Assembly: GCA_003427395.1 (NCBI GenBank)
Contig: BFEA01000370.1
Coordinates: 397,042 to 461,041 of the forward strand
Direction: 5' to 3'
Length of the DNA: 64,000 nucleotides
Origin: Chara braunii
Taxonomy: Eukaryota > Streptophyta > Charophyceae > Charales > Characeae
The notes beneath the pieces were generated by a model. It worked only from the letters and a program-made list of their open reading frames with translations. It ran no database searches and was not told the origin of the DNA. Shown piece by piece: positions 11,248 to 21,566 of the stretch (position 1 is its first letter; each line of letters begins with the position of its first letter). The position numbers and the translations under genes are program-made.

Positions 11248-12864
11248 CTCAGAAACAAGAGGGGGGGCTAAGCATCATCGACCCATATGGTCAAAACATA
11301 GCGTTGTTGTCCAAGTGGCTCCTCAAAGCTACCAATCAGGTCGAGCGAAGAGTATGGCTCGAGGTGTTGGAGTATCTGCTACAGCAGGAATTCTCTCTTA
11401 AACGTAAGGAAGACGTATAGGTAGCGGTATTCACGTCATCCTTTGCGCGAAGACGACTCCAATCACCATTGGGCAACGCCTGTTGGACTGCCTGGTCAAC
11501 GCTGGCACCCACGGGAACATCTCAGCCGACCACAAGAGAGGAGGTCCTCAGGCAGCCACTGTTCGATAACGAAAGCATCATCTCACCTCAAGGATCTCCT
11601 TTCATAGCCACTGCAGCGCCAGGAAATTTCGGCAGAAGATGGCTAGAAAGGGGTATTTCCAAAATCGCAGATCTTTGGGATGATGACTTGAAACAGTAGC
11701 ATTCTGAGCAAGTACTCAGAGGAACCCTGTTCAGCTGCAATTGATACCACAACGCAGGAGAGCACTCCTAGAAGTCATTCCACAAGATTGGAAAGATCTT
11801 TTGGGCACTGACACACCGGTGGAAGGTCAATGGTACACGACACCTCAACACGCTGAGATTGGTACATACTTTTGGATTCAAGAGGTCCTCGAGGCAGACG
11901 TTCTACTAGCACAGAGTTGGCAGGCGCAACAGCCTGCTATGATGGAGACCACTAACCTCGTATTTCAGGAAGAGGTGGCGCTTGCCCCTGAGGAAGACCT
12001 CCAGCTCGTCCGTGTCCACACTAGTAGTACTTCATCAGCCACAACACACAGTCTCGTGATGGGAGGGCAACCTCTAGCAGTAATGAGAATCGACCCAAAA
12101 GGCCATTATTGGGAACAACAAACAGGACAGTGCACCTACTGGCACCAATACTCGACAAAACAGGGAAGGAAGCTCCTGAATCCGACCTGTCATCTTCCTA
12201 GCATCGTTGCGCAGAAGCTAAATAGGCAGCAGTCTCAGACTCTCGGGCAACTCAGGCATCCTTGATAACCGGGAGAGATCTCTGTGTTCTGTGGCAGCAG
12301 CTGCCAAGCCTCCCCTCTGTCAAGCTGTCGGGCCTCCTTTGGCTCCTCTCCCATGCAGTTGCCCCCACAGCCGTTTGGCTCTACGAACGGGGCATGGATA
12401 TTGCAACCAAATGTAAGCATTGTGGGAGTAGGGAGGAGGAAACATTAGAGCACCTTTTTTACACCTGTCCGACGTCAAGGAGGCTATGGACATGGTGGCA
12501 GGTTCACTGGTTCTGCTTCGTGGGTACTCTTCTCCCCTGGGATGTGACTTGGGTACTCCATGGACGCATACCGGAATCGTGGTTCATGCACACAGGCAGA
12601 GGATATGTGGCTCAAGCAGTCCGCGCCATCCTTATCTGGTTAATCATCCTCTTCAAGCAACAATGGACCAACGACTCAACAATGAAAGGCAAATTCAAGG
12701 CCTGGCTCAGAGCGATGATACGGGTGGACTGGATCAGAAAAGCTAAGAGGGGACGATCAACCAGAGGTAGGCATTGGTTTCTACTGACGTGGGCTAGGGA
12801 TAACCAGCTGACAGCCATTACCCACGCGGGCGATCTGGTCATCACCCCGTGGCTCTGCGATTAA
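11248..12864 (+). pseudogene. LINE 1 ORF2 C-terminal part with zinc knuckle
   Basis: Continuation of ORF2 after the insertion. KQEGGLSIIDPYGQ is the conserved post-RT GGLGI-like motif of plant LINEs. Stops and shifts follow (frames 11469-11699, 11741-12265). The last open piece (12262-12864) encodes the C-terminal knuckle CKHCGSREEETLEHLF..C and a Trp-rich tail (RRLWTWWQVHWF), ending at TAA near 12864. The region is thought to help bind LINE RNA or target DNA. Together with 7080-9744 it makes one ORF2 of roughly 1400 codons before decay. Confidence 0.8.
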
Positions 12865-13414
12865 AGATGGGGACACCATCTTGGACTGGTTCACAGTGCA
12901 GTAGACAGTAGAGATAGGCTGGCCTGATTAATAGAGTAAGATAGTTAGGTAAGGTAGTAAGGAGGTTGGGAGTAAAACCAGGCCACTCGGTTTCTGTTGG
13001 TGACCGCAGTATGCCACAAGGGGAGGTGGGAGGAGAGGGCCCAGAAGTAGGAGGACATTAGTCCACCCTGGCGCAATAGCACGGGCTCAGACCAGGCCGT
13101 ATAGACCTGAGTATAGAGGTAGATAGATAGGCTAGCTAGGAGCTCTGTAGGCACGCATTATAGGCTAGGATTAGTAGATTAGGGGCTTGCACAGAGTAAC
13201 CCGTCAACAAGGATGTCTCAGTTCATACACCAATCTAAGATAAGTTCTAAGCAAAGTCACTAAGAGCTACACACATCTGGTCCCGAGGTCCCGTAAAAAG
13301 CGAAACTGGCTAATGCTGCCAGCACTGGATTCCATTCCGTGTTGAATTGTGAGGTCCCCGGCCTCTAAGATTTTTTTCAGGTTATAAAGCAAAGAACTTT
13401 CCAAAAAAAAAAAA
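12865..13414 (+). other. LINE 1 3' untranslated region and poly(A)
   Basis: Non-coding, rich in TAGGTAAG/GATAGATAG words, ending in an A13 run at about 13401-13413, which I take as the element's tail. A GTGAGGTCCCCGGCCTC word near 13347 also occurs in the family C retroposons at 14.1, 36.9 and 59.9 kb, so the last 80 bases may be a separate short retroposon. Confidence 0.5.
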
Positions 13415-13821
13415 AGAAGCCCGCTGCCCCGCGCCCTTTCATTTCTTTTCGGCGCACAACGCGTTTCCTGCCTCGAAGAGAAGTGCCTCGGAACTACTGG
13501 TGGTTTAAGTTAGGGTCATCTTGGATAAATGTCTGGGAGAAAAGTGGTGATGGATCAGTGGCTGGTTGAGGAGATCTCAACTTTTTTCTTTTTTTTTGAG
13601 AAAACTAGGGCGCGGTCAGGGTTAGAGTTTGAAAATAGGTTTCAAACTTCCGTTTTGGAGTCCAGTCCCCTCTGAAGTTTACACTGCAGGCCAAACTCCC
13701 CCGTCGCATGGTTGTTGCAGGGCAGAGTTTGTAACTGCAGTCTAGTCATCCACGTCGGAGGGGCAGGGTGTTTTCCAAAAAAGAGAAGAAGAAACAAGAA
13801 GAAAAAGAAAAGATCGTGGAA
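13415..13821. other. Unassigned, with family word at 13700-13760
   Basis: No gene seen. GTTTGTAACTGCAGT near 13727 resembles the subterminal word of the TIR family at 15.1 kb, and may be a worn end of that family. Confidence 0.3.
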
Positions 13822-13914
13822 CTGTATCTTTCCATGTTGTAGGGGAAGATTCATTCTCAGTTTCCGAAATCTGCAAAACGAGAGTGAATCTTCTCTAGAA
13901 CATGGAAAGATACA
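13822..13914. mobile_element. Foldback element, family F (copy 1)
   Basis: The left arm CTGTATCTTTCCATGTTG.. (13822-13864) pairs with the right arm ..AACATGGAAAGATACAG (13875-13914), about 40 bp per arm with a few mismatches and a short loop. A better-preserved copy lies at 17535-17666. The size and structure suit a snap-back MITE or a small-RNA precursor. Confidence 0.7.
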
Positions 13915-14023
13915 GCGCCATGATTTTTTTTTAAAAAAATTCCCTTTTCTTTATTTTTTTATTAAAATTTTGGACCATTTCTTGATTTATTCGTGTCATC
14001 CTTTTTTTTTTTTTCTTTTTTTT

Positions 14024-14110
14024 TTTAAACGGGCCCAGTGCCCAAGGCTGATATTACCAACACGAGGAATGAGGCCGGGGTCCTCACAGTCTGCCCGGAG
14101 AAACAATACC
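14024..14110 (-). mobile_element. Short poly(A) retroposon, family C
   Basis: Read on the minus strand it contains CAGACTGTGAGGACCCCGGC, a TATTA-rich spacer, then CCTTGGGCACTGGGCCCG and a poly(A) tail (T runs 14000-14026). Other copies are at 36.9 kb (plus), 58.4 kb (plus, tail only) and 59.9 kb (plus). Confidence 0.6.
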
Positions 14111-14129
14111 GAACCTCAGCTTCCCTCAT

Positions 14130-15095
14130 GTGGTGACTATGATGATGATGATCCTGATGATGATGATGATACTACTGATGATGATGCTGATGGTGATAAA
14201 AAATTATATTAATTGTGATAAGCTATTCTATATCAACAGTTCTGGTCTCCATACCTGGAGCAACTTCTAGCCCTCCCTGTACCAGGACATTGTAAAACAG
14301 AGACAATACCGACCTAACCAATGTCCCCCATAGCTGATCTCTCCTCGCCACGGAGCAGCCCCCCCCGGTTCGCCAGTGGATTGCCTTCCCCCCTCGGCAA
14401 CCCCCAAATCTCTCTACACGGCCTCACGCTCCTGCCTGTGCAGGCTACAGGGCAACACCCCAACTCCGGCCAGCGTCGTTCTGGCGTCGGCAAAACAGGG
14501 GCACAGAAAATAACAACTCTGCAAATATCGGTCCGGGTTCGACCATCCCTGAAATCCTATATCCCGGATGTGGAAGAAAACTCGATGCTGCCCAAAAATT
14601 CCAGGACACCAGAACTAATGAATAGTAATGATGACGATGATGAAGATGGTTATGGTTTTTTTTTTGAGAATTCTAAAGAAATTGAGTGCACCACCTTTAT
14701 TAGATCTAAATAATTGTGAATACTATGCTATATCAACTATTCTGGCTTCCTAATCTGAGAGCAACTTCTAGCCCTCCCTATACTGGGACACTGCTACTCA
14801 AAGACAGTACCCACCAAAACAACATCAACCATAGCTGACCTCTTCTCGCCCCCGAGACTATCCCCGGCCCCAGAGGGTGTCAAGGCGGCCCCCCCAATTC
14901 GCCACTGGATTGCCTTCCTCCCTCGACAAACCCCAGATCTCTCTACAAGGCCTTGCGCTCCTGCCGTGGCAGGTTACAGGGTAACACCCCAGCTCCGACC
15001 AGCGTCGTTCTGAATTGGCAAGTTGAGAGCATAGTACAGAGCAACCCTATTGATGTCAGTCCAGGTGCAACCATCTCTGAGGTCGAAGATCCTAA
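14130..15095. repeat. Tandem repeat, two units of about 505 bp with GAT microsatellite
   Basis: The block CTATATCAAC..CAACTTCTAGCCCTCCCT..GACCAGCGTCGTTCT near 14228-14480 is repeated at about 14730-15015. Each unit also carries a GAT/GATGAT run at its left border (14138-14205, 14630-14650). The identity is roughly 75-80 percent by eye. No coding function is evident. Confidence 0.65.
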
Positions 15096-15104
15096 TAAAG
15101 AAGA

Positions 15105-15568
15105 GGGGTAACTTCGGCGCAGTCACCAAAACATTTTGTAATTGCATTTGGAACTGCCTTTTAGCAGTTTCGTCAGGGCCCGAGTTTCAATTGCAGTTGA
15201 GACTCGGCCCGAGTTTCAATTGCAGTTGAAACTCGGCCCTATGCAGTTCAGTCAGCACCCTCGTCTATCCACCAACAGTAGATAAACAAAAAAAAAAAAA
15301 AAACATCCCTTATGCTGTGATTGCGGTCCGATACAGGATGCTACAGTACTTGTCTGGAACTCAATGAAGCGTGGAATCCGCCCTGCCTGGCTGGCAAGGC
15401 GCTACAGGGACCTCACAACAACAAACAAAAAAGGAAATCCACCTATTTCATGTTCCTCACTTCCTGGCCAGATACACTGCAATTGAAACTCGGGCCCTGA
15501 CTAAACTGCTAAAACGCAGTTTCGAATGCAATTACAAACTGTAACCCTGACTGCGCCGTAGTTTTCTC
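15105..15568. mobile_element. MULE-like non-autonomous TIR element with 9-bp target duplication
   Basis: GGGGTAACTTCGGCGCAGTC at the left is mirrored by GACTGCGCCGTAGTTTTCTC at the right. The inverted repeats continue for about 90 bp (ACATTTTGTAATTGCATTTG paired with ATGCAATTACAAACTGTAAC, then the TTTAGCAGTTT word). TAAAGAAGA flanks both sides (15096-15104 and 15569-15577), a perfect 9-bp target duplication typical of Mutator-like elements. The 464-bp unit has no transposase and must be mobilised in trans. The same ends occur at 2.5 kb and, singly, at 18.0 and 29.4 kb. Confidence 0.8.
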
Positions 15569-15577
15569 TAAAGAAGA

Positions 15578-16039
15578 ATACCCGATGTTGCTCTAGCTCT
15601 CAGAACCCCAAAAAGCTGAAAATAACATAATTGGTCCAAGAAGCTTCCAATAGTCACCGCGCAGAGAAAAAATCCCCCTACACCACCACTGCTGTCCCAC
15701 GCTGCCACTGCCGAGGAGATTCACCTCGGCCCCAACCTGGAACAGATCCCTTCCCTCCCCCCTCCGCTAAGGCAGCCAATTCCCACCTAGAGGGTGCCTT
15801 CGCCCTCCCCTTTGTCCCTATCTGCCCCCGCCGGGGTTGAAGGCGACCAACTCTCCCACCCCGGCCCCAGACAAGGACAAACCACAAATTTGCCCCACTC
15901 CCGACAGAGCAGGCACCTCCCACCTTGCAGCGCCCCTGTAGAGTAAGGCTCCCCAACGCCCCCCCACCCATTCCCCAAAAATCCCCACCGTGACCACAGA
16001 AACCCTAGCCCGAGATCAAATGAAGCAGTCAATTATCCT
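15578..16039. other. Unassigned C-rich stretch
   Basis: Open frames exist on both strands because of base composition. None has a recognisable motif or a homologue in the window. Confidence 0.3.
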
Positions 16040-16516
16040 CAATGAGGATTCTTATGATGGAATACACGAAAAGATAGATGAGATTTTTGGATTTTTGTTG
16101 ATGACGATGGACAGCACCCTGAAGATGATGATGATGAGTATAATGGTGACGACCAACTCACCTGATGATGATGATGATGATGATAAGGGTGAGGATGGAG
16201 ACTGAATGATGGTGTTGATCATAGTAAAGAGCGGCACCAACAGCCCCTGTGATTACAAACTGATGATGATGATGATGATGATGATGGGGATGTCGGTAAT
16301 GATGATGATGATGATGATGATGATGATGGCTGATGCTGATGATGCTGATGCACAACGCCCTATAATGACAACAGGATGATGATAGTGGTGATGGCGAGCA
16401 TCACAAATGATGATGATTTGATGATAACGATGATGATAGTGGTGATGGCAAGCATCACTAATGATGATGATTTGGTGATGACAATGATGATGATGATATT
16501 AATGATGATGATATTA

Positions 16517-16550
<34 letters not shown>

Positions 16551-16880
16551 CGATGATGATGATGATGATGACGATGATGATGACGCAAATGATGGTGTTG
16601 ACGACGAGCACCTTTGATGATAGTACCCTGATGATGATGATGGTGGTGATGAGCAGCACCCTGATGATGATGACGAATCATTATCGTGGTGACGATGAAA
16701 ATGATGATGACGAACCACACCCTGTTGATGATGCTGTGCCGCTGCTGCTGATGATGACGAGCAGCACCCTGACGATGATGATGCTAGCAAACCTTGATGA
16801 TAACACGTCCAAGCTGCGCCCCTGATGACGAAAGCAGCAATGATAGTGATGGCAAGGATGATGGCGAGCAGTACCCCAAT
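16040..16880. repeat. GAT minisatellite array
   Basis: Dense (GAT)n with higher-order units. One unit of about 64 bp (ATGATAGTGGTGATGGC, AGCATCAC, AATGATGATGATTTG) occurs twice at 16376-16485. A GAGCAGCACCCTGATGATGA word recurs at about 16650, 16757 and in variants. Long Asp, Met, Ile, His or Ser repeat frames here are by-products. Confidence 0.85.
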
Positions 16881-17189
16881 GGCAGGCCGTTACTGTAATC
16901 ACTCACACTTCAGGGTACCTAGGGCTAGCTCCACTGCACTCCACGGACATCGTCAAAGCCAACGCCTCTCAGGCCGAAATCCACGTGCAACAACGCAGCG
17001 GCAATGGAGTAAAACGTGGAACTCCCAGAAACTGAACGCCACCGGGAGTCAGACCATCTGCCACATCAACTTGTGAGATGGTGTGGTAAAGCGCCTGCGA
17101 TCTCCTATGCGTGCGCTAAGCGCCAGAACTTCAAAAAAGGCCGCCATCGTCGCCGCGCGCCATCTCCTGGAGCACGTAGTGTCGGGCGG
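16881..17189. other. Unassigned
   Basis: No ORF, RNA gene or shared repeat recognised. Confidence 0.3.
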
Positions 17190-17218
17190 AGCGCAGCGCT
17201 CCCGGTAGCGCTGCGCCC
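17190..17218. repeat. GC hairpin shared with 63.8 kb
   Basis: GCGCAGCGCT, loop CCCGGT, AGCGCTGCGC: a perfect 10-bp stem. The same stem and loop, in the same orientation, occur at 63794-63825 with a 13-bp stem. This is the only similarity I see between the two sites. Confidence 0.8.
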
Positions 17219-17277
17219 TCTCCATCCCTCCCTTTCTTGCTGTAGCTGTATTCTCAGTTCTCAACCCTCAACCCTCT

Positions 17278-17353
17278 ATGCGTGTCATCCCTGCGCAGGG
17301 GCCATGCTAATCTTCTCGGCATCGTTCCAATTTTAACGGATGTCCCAAAGGAC
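17278..17353 (-). pseudogene. U6: U6 spliceosomal snRNA relic
   Basis: The minus strand from 17353 reads GTCCTTTGGGACATCCG, AAAATTGGAACGAT, GAGAAGATTAGCATGGCC, CCTGCGCA and GGATGACACGCAT. These are the 5' stem, the ACAGAGA-adjacent region, the U4-pairing stretch and the internal stem-loop of U6. The ACAGAGA box itself is altered (GCCGAGA). Homology stops after ACACGCAT, before the usual 3' tail and T-run terminator. No TATA box or upstream element is visible at the expected distances. U6 catalyses splicing in the spliceosome; this copy is probably dead. The GACATCCG 5' stem is the plant/fungal form. Confidence 0.85.
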
Positions 17354-17534
17354 GCACCATGATTTTTGTCTTTTGTGCAATGGGGATACAGGGGCCCAAC
17401 GAGATACACGGGCTGACAACAGCGCAGATGCCCTAGGGGATACACGTGCTGACAACTACCCAGTTTCTTTTCTTTTTTTTTTTCTCTTTCGTTTTTCCTT
17501 CTCAGAGTTCCCGACCTTGGGGCGTCGTGGCGGT
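17354..17534. other. Unassigned, with short internal repeats
   Basis: GATTTTTGTCTTTTGTGCA at 17361-17379 recurs at 17675-17693 beside the foldback. The words GATACACGGGCTGACAAC and GATACACGTGCTGACAAC form a small direct repeat at about 17403 and 17440. Confidence 0.4.
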
Positions 17535-17666
17535 GCATCTTTCCATGTTCTAGCGGAAGATTCACTCTCGTTTAGCACATTCGAGAGTAGTGCAGCCCCC
17601 CTCGCTCCACTACTCTCGAAATGTGCAAAACGAGAGTGAATCTTCCGCTAGAACATGGAAAGATAC
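17535..17666. mobile_element. Foldback element, family F (long near-perfect stem)
   Basis: Arms of about 58 bp (17535-17592 and 17608-17666) pair with only a few mismatches around a loop of about 15 bases. The arms contain CATCTTTCCATGTTCTAGCG and its complement. A transcript of either strand would be a long hairpin able to feed a small-RNA pathway. Related copies lie at 13822-13914 and, as one worn arm, near 60041-60120. Confidence 0.8.
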
Positions 17667-17725
17667 AGCGCCCTGATTTTTGTCTTTTGTGCATGTCAAG
17701 AATAGTGGAGCAAGGCCCTCCATTT

Positions 17726-18082
17726 TTTTTTTTTTTTTTTTTTTTTTTCAATCTCAGCCCCGTCGCGTGGCTGGCCAAGGCCGCAATGCCTCGGCCACAT
17801 CCGAGGTAAAAAAAAAGAAGAAAAAGAAAAGAAAGAGAGAGAGCATCTTGTCGCGTGGCTGGGCCACGGCCGCGATGCCTCGGCCACGGCCGAGATGGAA
17901 AAAAAAAACAAAAAAAAACGCCACATGCCGGACTGGACTGCAGTTGCAAACTCGGCCTTGCAACTTTTGTGCATGTCAAGAGTTTCAACTGCAGTTGAAA
18001 ATTGGGACGGTACTGTACTCCAAAGAGGCAGTTCAAAATGCATTTACAAACTGCTTTCGTGACTGCGCTCTAGTTACCCTTT
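17726..18082. other. Poly(T), tandem GC-rich repeat and TIR-family end
   Basis: T24 (about 17726-17749) is followed by two related blocks of about 80 bp (GTCGCGTGGCTGG..GCCTCGGCCAC at 17763 and 17849). The stretch 18030-18080 is the right end of the GGGTAAC..GCGCAGTCAC TIR family (ACTGCGCTCTAGTTACCC). Its partner left end was not found. Confidence 0.5.
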
Positions 18083-18369
18083 TTTTTTAGTTAGGATCTA
18101 GTGCTCACGAAGCTCCTTCCCCTTCTCTAAGCTCAATATTTCTCCTGGCACACCTCCTGTTCTCCTATCTATAGCACTTGTGAAATGGGAGCTGCCTGGA
18201 TGGCAGCCTCCGTAATCGTGGAGGAGGAAGAGGAAGAAAGTGGAGATGGAGATGGAGGTGGAGTTGAAGCTGAAGAGGAAAAGAGACAGCACCACCAAGG
18301 ACTTCTTTTTCAGTGTTTTTTTTTTTTTTTTGTAAGTGCTGCGGGTAAGAGCAGACACCATTAACACCT

Positions 18370-19015
18370 GGAGGGAGATCCCACTAACGATGTATGTGGA
18401 GTAGTGTGACCGTTGCGGGACGTGCGGGCGACATCCGTGTGGCAGCTTTACTCCGCGATAAATGTTAAAAAAAAACAAAATGCCGCAATTCTGACAACGC
18501 AATGTTGTCCACCCGCCATGAACTGCGGTCAGCTGTCAGGTTGTGGATCTTCTGATGATTCCGCTGGTATGGTGTCCATGTGGACAGTTCATGGACCATG
18601 TACATGAGGCCAACACACATTTGTTAACTTTCCCCAACGAGAGGCTTGGAATGACAGACAAGTTGTGGAAGACTCTGACATCAACTGACATCCCTTCATG
18701 ATGAGAAAAGGGGAACATTTTCATTTTCGGCCTCTTTTGAACGCATGGGCAACGACACAAACGTAAGTGGAAGGTGCGTGAAAATCCAAACAAAAAAAGT
18801 TGGTATGATTTTCACGCACGTTCATGACCCCGAGAGGAGCACCACAACAAAAGCAAAAGAAATGCCACCCAATGGGAGCCCCCCAAAAGTCATATGTTTC
18901 CCCACGCCGAAAACCAAGAAAAACAACACCACTGATCACCGTTCTCATCAACGGCGCCGAAGGGTCACACGCCCTATCCGCTACTCCACATACATCGGTA
19001 GTGGGATCTCCCTCC
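18370..19015. mobile_element. Possible TIR element: 35-bp inverted repeats 576 bp apart
   Basis: GGAGGGAGATCCCACTAACG plus the next 15 bases (18370-18404) match the reverse complement of 18981-19015 at 34 of 35 positions. Just inside, GTGTGACC also matches. Another hairpin, GTGCGTGAAAATC/GATTTTCACGCAC, sits in the interior (18774-18786 and 18807-18819). No transposase and no clear target duplication. Confidence 0.5.
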
Positions 19016-19305
19016 TGGGCACCAAGGGCTCACAACGCATGTACTCCAAAACTGAACAATGACGAATGAATCCGAAAAACAGACTGCAGGCTATACCCCC
19101 AGCAGACTGACTGGACTAACTGGACTGGTACTGACCCAGGTACCGGACTTAATGAATACATGGCCTGGTCCCACAGGCCGAACAGGCACAAAGCCAAAAA
19201 ACATAGCCCCACTATAGGCCGGGGTAATAGAGTCCCACTGCACAGGCTACCGAGCCCAAAGAATTCAATCTTCTGTCTAGTCTCGACAGGATGGCCTTCT
19301 GGCCG

Positions 19306-19710
19306 TATTATTATTATTATTATTATTGAAGTCACAGTATGGGGAACCAACCCCTTAGCAGCCATATCAATCCTTCTAAGAGCATGTGAGACTGCACCTG
19401 ACTCTCCAATAATAGGTCTCTGGCAGATGTTTGGAAAAAAAAAAAAAAAAAAAAAGACTGCACCTGACTTGCACGTGGGCGACACCACCGGCCAGGGGTT
19501 AGCTAGTAGCGTCAGGACTGAGCAATGGCCAGTCGCAGCACCTCCCCTCATCCTGTCCCTTGCCCTATGAACATCAGCTGTATCTGCTTAATGCCGATTT
19601 TTTGGGGGACGCAACGGGTTATCTCTAGATGGCAGGCACCAAGTATGCCCAGATGGGGACATGATCTCCTGACTGTCACATGTGTGCCTTACCAACTGAG
19701 CTACAGTCTT
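19306..19710 (-). mobile_element. tRNA-derived SINE, family A, with nested insertion
   Basis: Minus-strand copy. The head GACTGTAGCTCAGTTGGTAAG is near 19690-19710; the B box is worn. The body has CTTGGTGCCTGCCATCTAGA and CCCCTGGCCGGTG words shared with the 3.1, 29.1 and 47.9 kb copies, and the tail is (TAA)n (19306-19327). It is interrupted at 19404-19454 by 51 bases ending in about 20 A, flanked by AGACTGCACCTGACT on both sides. Removing the 51 bases and one flank restores the SINE body. Confidence 0.75.
19404..19454 (+). mobile_element. Tiny poly(A) retroposon nested in SINE
   Basis: 31 bases (CTCCAATAATAGGTCTCTGG..) plus A20, bounded by a perfect 15-bp duplication AGACTGCACCTGACT at 19389-19403 and 19455-19469. 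This is the footprint of target-primed reverse transcription of a severely truncated transcript. Confidence 0.8.
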
Positions 19711-19939
19711 CCCCCGAAATAGAAAATCGCCGAGGCATGACTGGTATTTTCGCTCACCCTCTCTCCTCCCGCTCCAGCCCGCTTCCAGGGTAGGCTGGTG
19801 AAGGTCAACACAGCCAAACCAAGCCACGGTATTGACAGAGGATCACAGCGCCGCATACGAGCGCCCACAAAGCTGAAGATCAAGAGAATACAAGAAGGCG
19901 GAGAGCTCTTTTTCTGTTTTCTTTCCCTCAATGCAGTCA

Positions 19940-20130
19940 ACCGCCTACAGTCTTCCCCCGAATACAACGCACGGTCATTATAGCCGTATTTGAGGCATCT
20001 TTCACTCTAGATACAGCTATAATGACCGTACGTTGCACTGTGCCGTAACACTTCTCCAACTGGCAGTTGTAAGCAACTGCCGTCTTCACCTGAATAGAAT
20101 GCCCAGTCATTAATTCGCTGAAAATGACAC
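19940..20130. repeat. Foldback with CAGTCTTCCCC ends
   Basis: CGCACGGTCATTATAGCCGT (about 19968-19987) is nearly mirrored by ACAGCTATAATGACCGTACG (20011-20030). A related half copy, GCCGTCTTCACCTGAATAGAATGCCCAGTCATTA, follows at about 20077. No coding content. Confidence 0.55.
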
Positions 20131-20308
20131 CATTAGTGGGCGTTCTATTGGGTTGAAGATGGTAGGCTGCAAGCCAGTCCACTAGCCCCCCAGCTTGGCT
20201 GCAGGGGAAGAGCTGCGATTGCCAACCAGCACCGTCAGATCGCAATCGCAAGAGTCCAGGTTGGCGGCCACCATTCGCTCTAGTGGCCGCCCATCATTTT
20301 TTTTTCTA

Positions 20309-20487
20309 GGCCACCCGAAAAATGGTTGGTGGCCACCCAAAAAATGGTGGGTGGCTTAGACGGAAAATGGTGAGTGGCCTACAAGAAAAATGGTGGGTGG
20401 CCTACAAGAAAATGTGGGTGGCCTACAAGAAAAATGGTGGGTCGCCTAGACGAAAAACCGTGAGTGGCCTTCAAGAAAAATGGTGTG
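20309..20487. repeat. Minisatellite, eight units of about 22 bp
   Basis: The unit is GGCCTACAAGAAAAATGG plus TGGGT. Eight copies of 21-23 bp lie head to tail with variants such as GGCTTAGACGGAAAATGG. Reading frames through it are artefacts. Confidence 0.9.
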
Positions 20488-21086
20488 CATGCATGATTGC
20501 ACCAGGGAATGCTGAACCCAGTTTCCAGCATGTGCAGCTCTGCAGGGCCATCCAAAGACAGCTCCTATCCTTTTTTTCTTTTTTCTTCTTCTGAAAAAAC
20601 ACAGCTCCAGTAACGCCCATTTCACTAAAATGGACATTTTATATTTTTTGAACGAAATTGAAACCTAGTTATTTGGCCTTAAAAATGTCACCTTTATAGC
20701 TCCTGGGGTGAGGTCCCATTAGCAGTCGGATAGGAGTGTGGCCGATCCAGTGTGACACTTAGTGGCAGCGGCCAGACAGGTTTATTACGAATTTCTGGGC
20801 TGAGAAAACAGGAGAAAGGCAAAAAAAAAAAAAAAGGAAACAGAGACCTGCCACCGGAAATCACGACAGAGTGCTTCCCAGCCATCAGATCTCAAATTAT
20901 CTGATGGTGGTGGTTGCAACAACAGTGAACAAAGTAACGGCCACATTTTCTGGACTAAACTTGACTTCTGTCAGCACTGATCCCGACACCCTCCGTATAC
21001 TCCGTGATTGAAGGAGGGCTCCACCCAATGAGATGATTGCACAACAGCAAGTAAAATGCTGAAAATCTTCTATCCAGTGGGCCTAA

Positions 21087-21116
21087 GGCCAACCCCACCC
21101 TCCTTTGGGGTTGGCC
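21087..21116. repeat. Perfect 11-bp stem hairpin
   Basis: GGCCAACCCCA (21087-21097) and TGGGGTTGGCC (21106-21116) around the loop CCCTCCTT. Isolated, with no neighbouring gene end to terminate. Confidence 0.75.
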
Positions 21117-21566
21117 ACACCCCCAACCGATTGAAAAGATTCTGGCGGGAAGCTTTGTTTGCACAGGCATGCCCATTGTTAAGGAGAGGAGGAGGGGAAC
21201 CAAGCTCTCCTTACTTTTTTGGGTAATACATGTAAAATACTGACCGTGGGATCACGAGTGTGTTCATTCGGCTTGTTTTCTAGTCAGAGTTCCTAGAGGG
21301 GTATAAGAAGGGGTTCGAATTCAGCGCAAAAATCATTGATTGCAAGGGGAAAGAGCAGTTGGTGACATAACAGATTTACAAGCAAATAATGCGCTGACAA
21401 ATAAGAAAGGAATAAGCTCAGAGGAATACTGACCAATGAAATGCAAGCAAACTGAAGTACCTTCAGAGAAAATGGAGAGTCCTGGGGTCTTCCCCATGCA
21501 CCGAGGGCACGGGCGGGTGGGCCAGGATTTTCGCGCGGGGAGTCGCGAACCGTAGATGAAGGTAAT

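Noticed and set aside
16040-16880. Asp, His, Met or Ile repeat proteins
   Set aside because: By-product of the GAT array; every frame and both strands are open.
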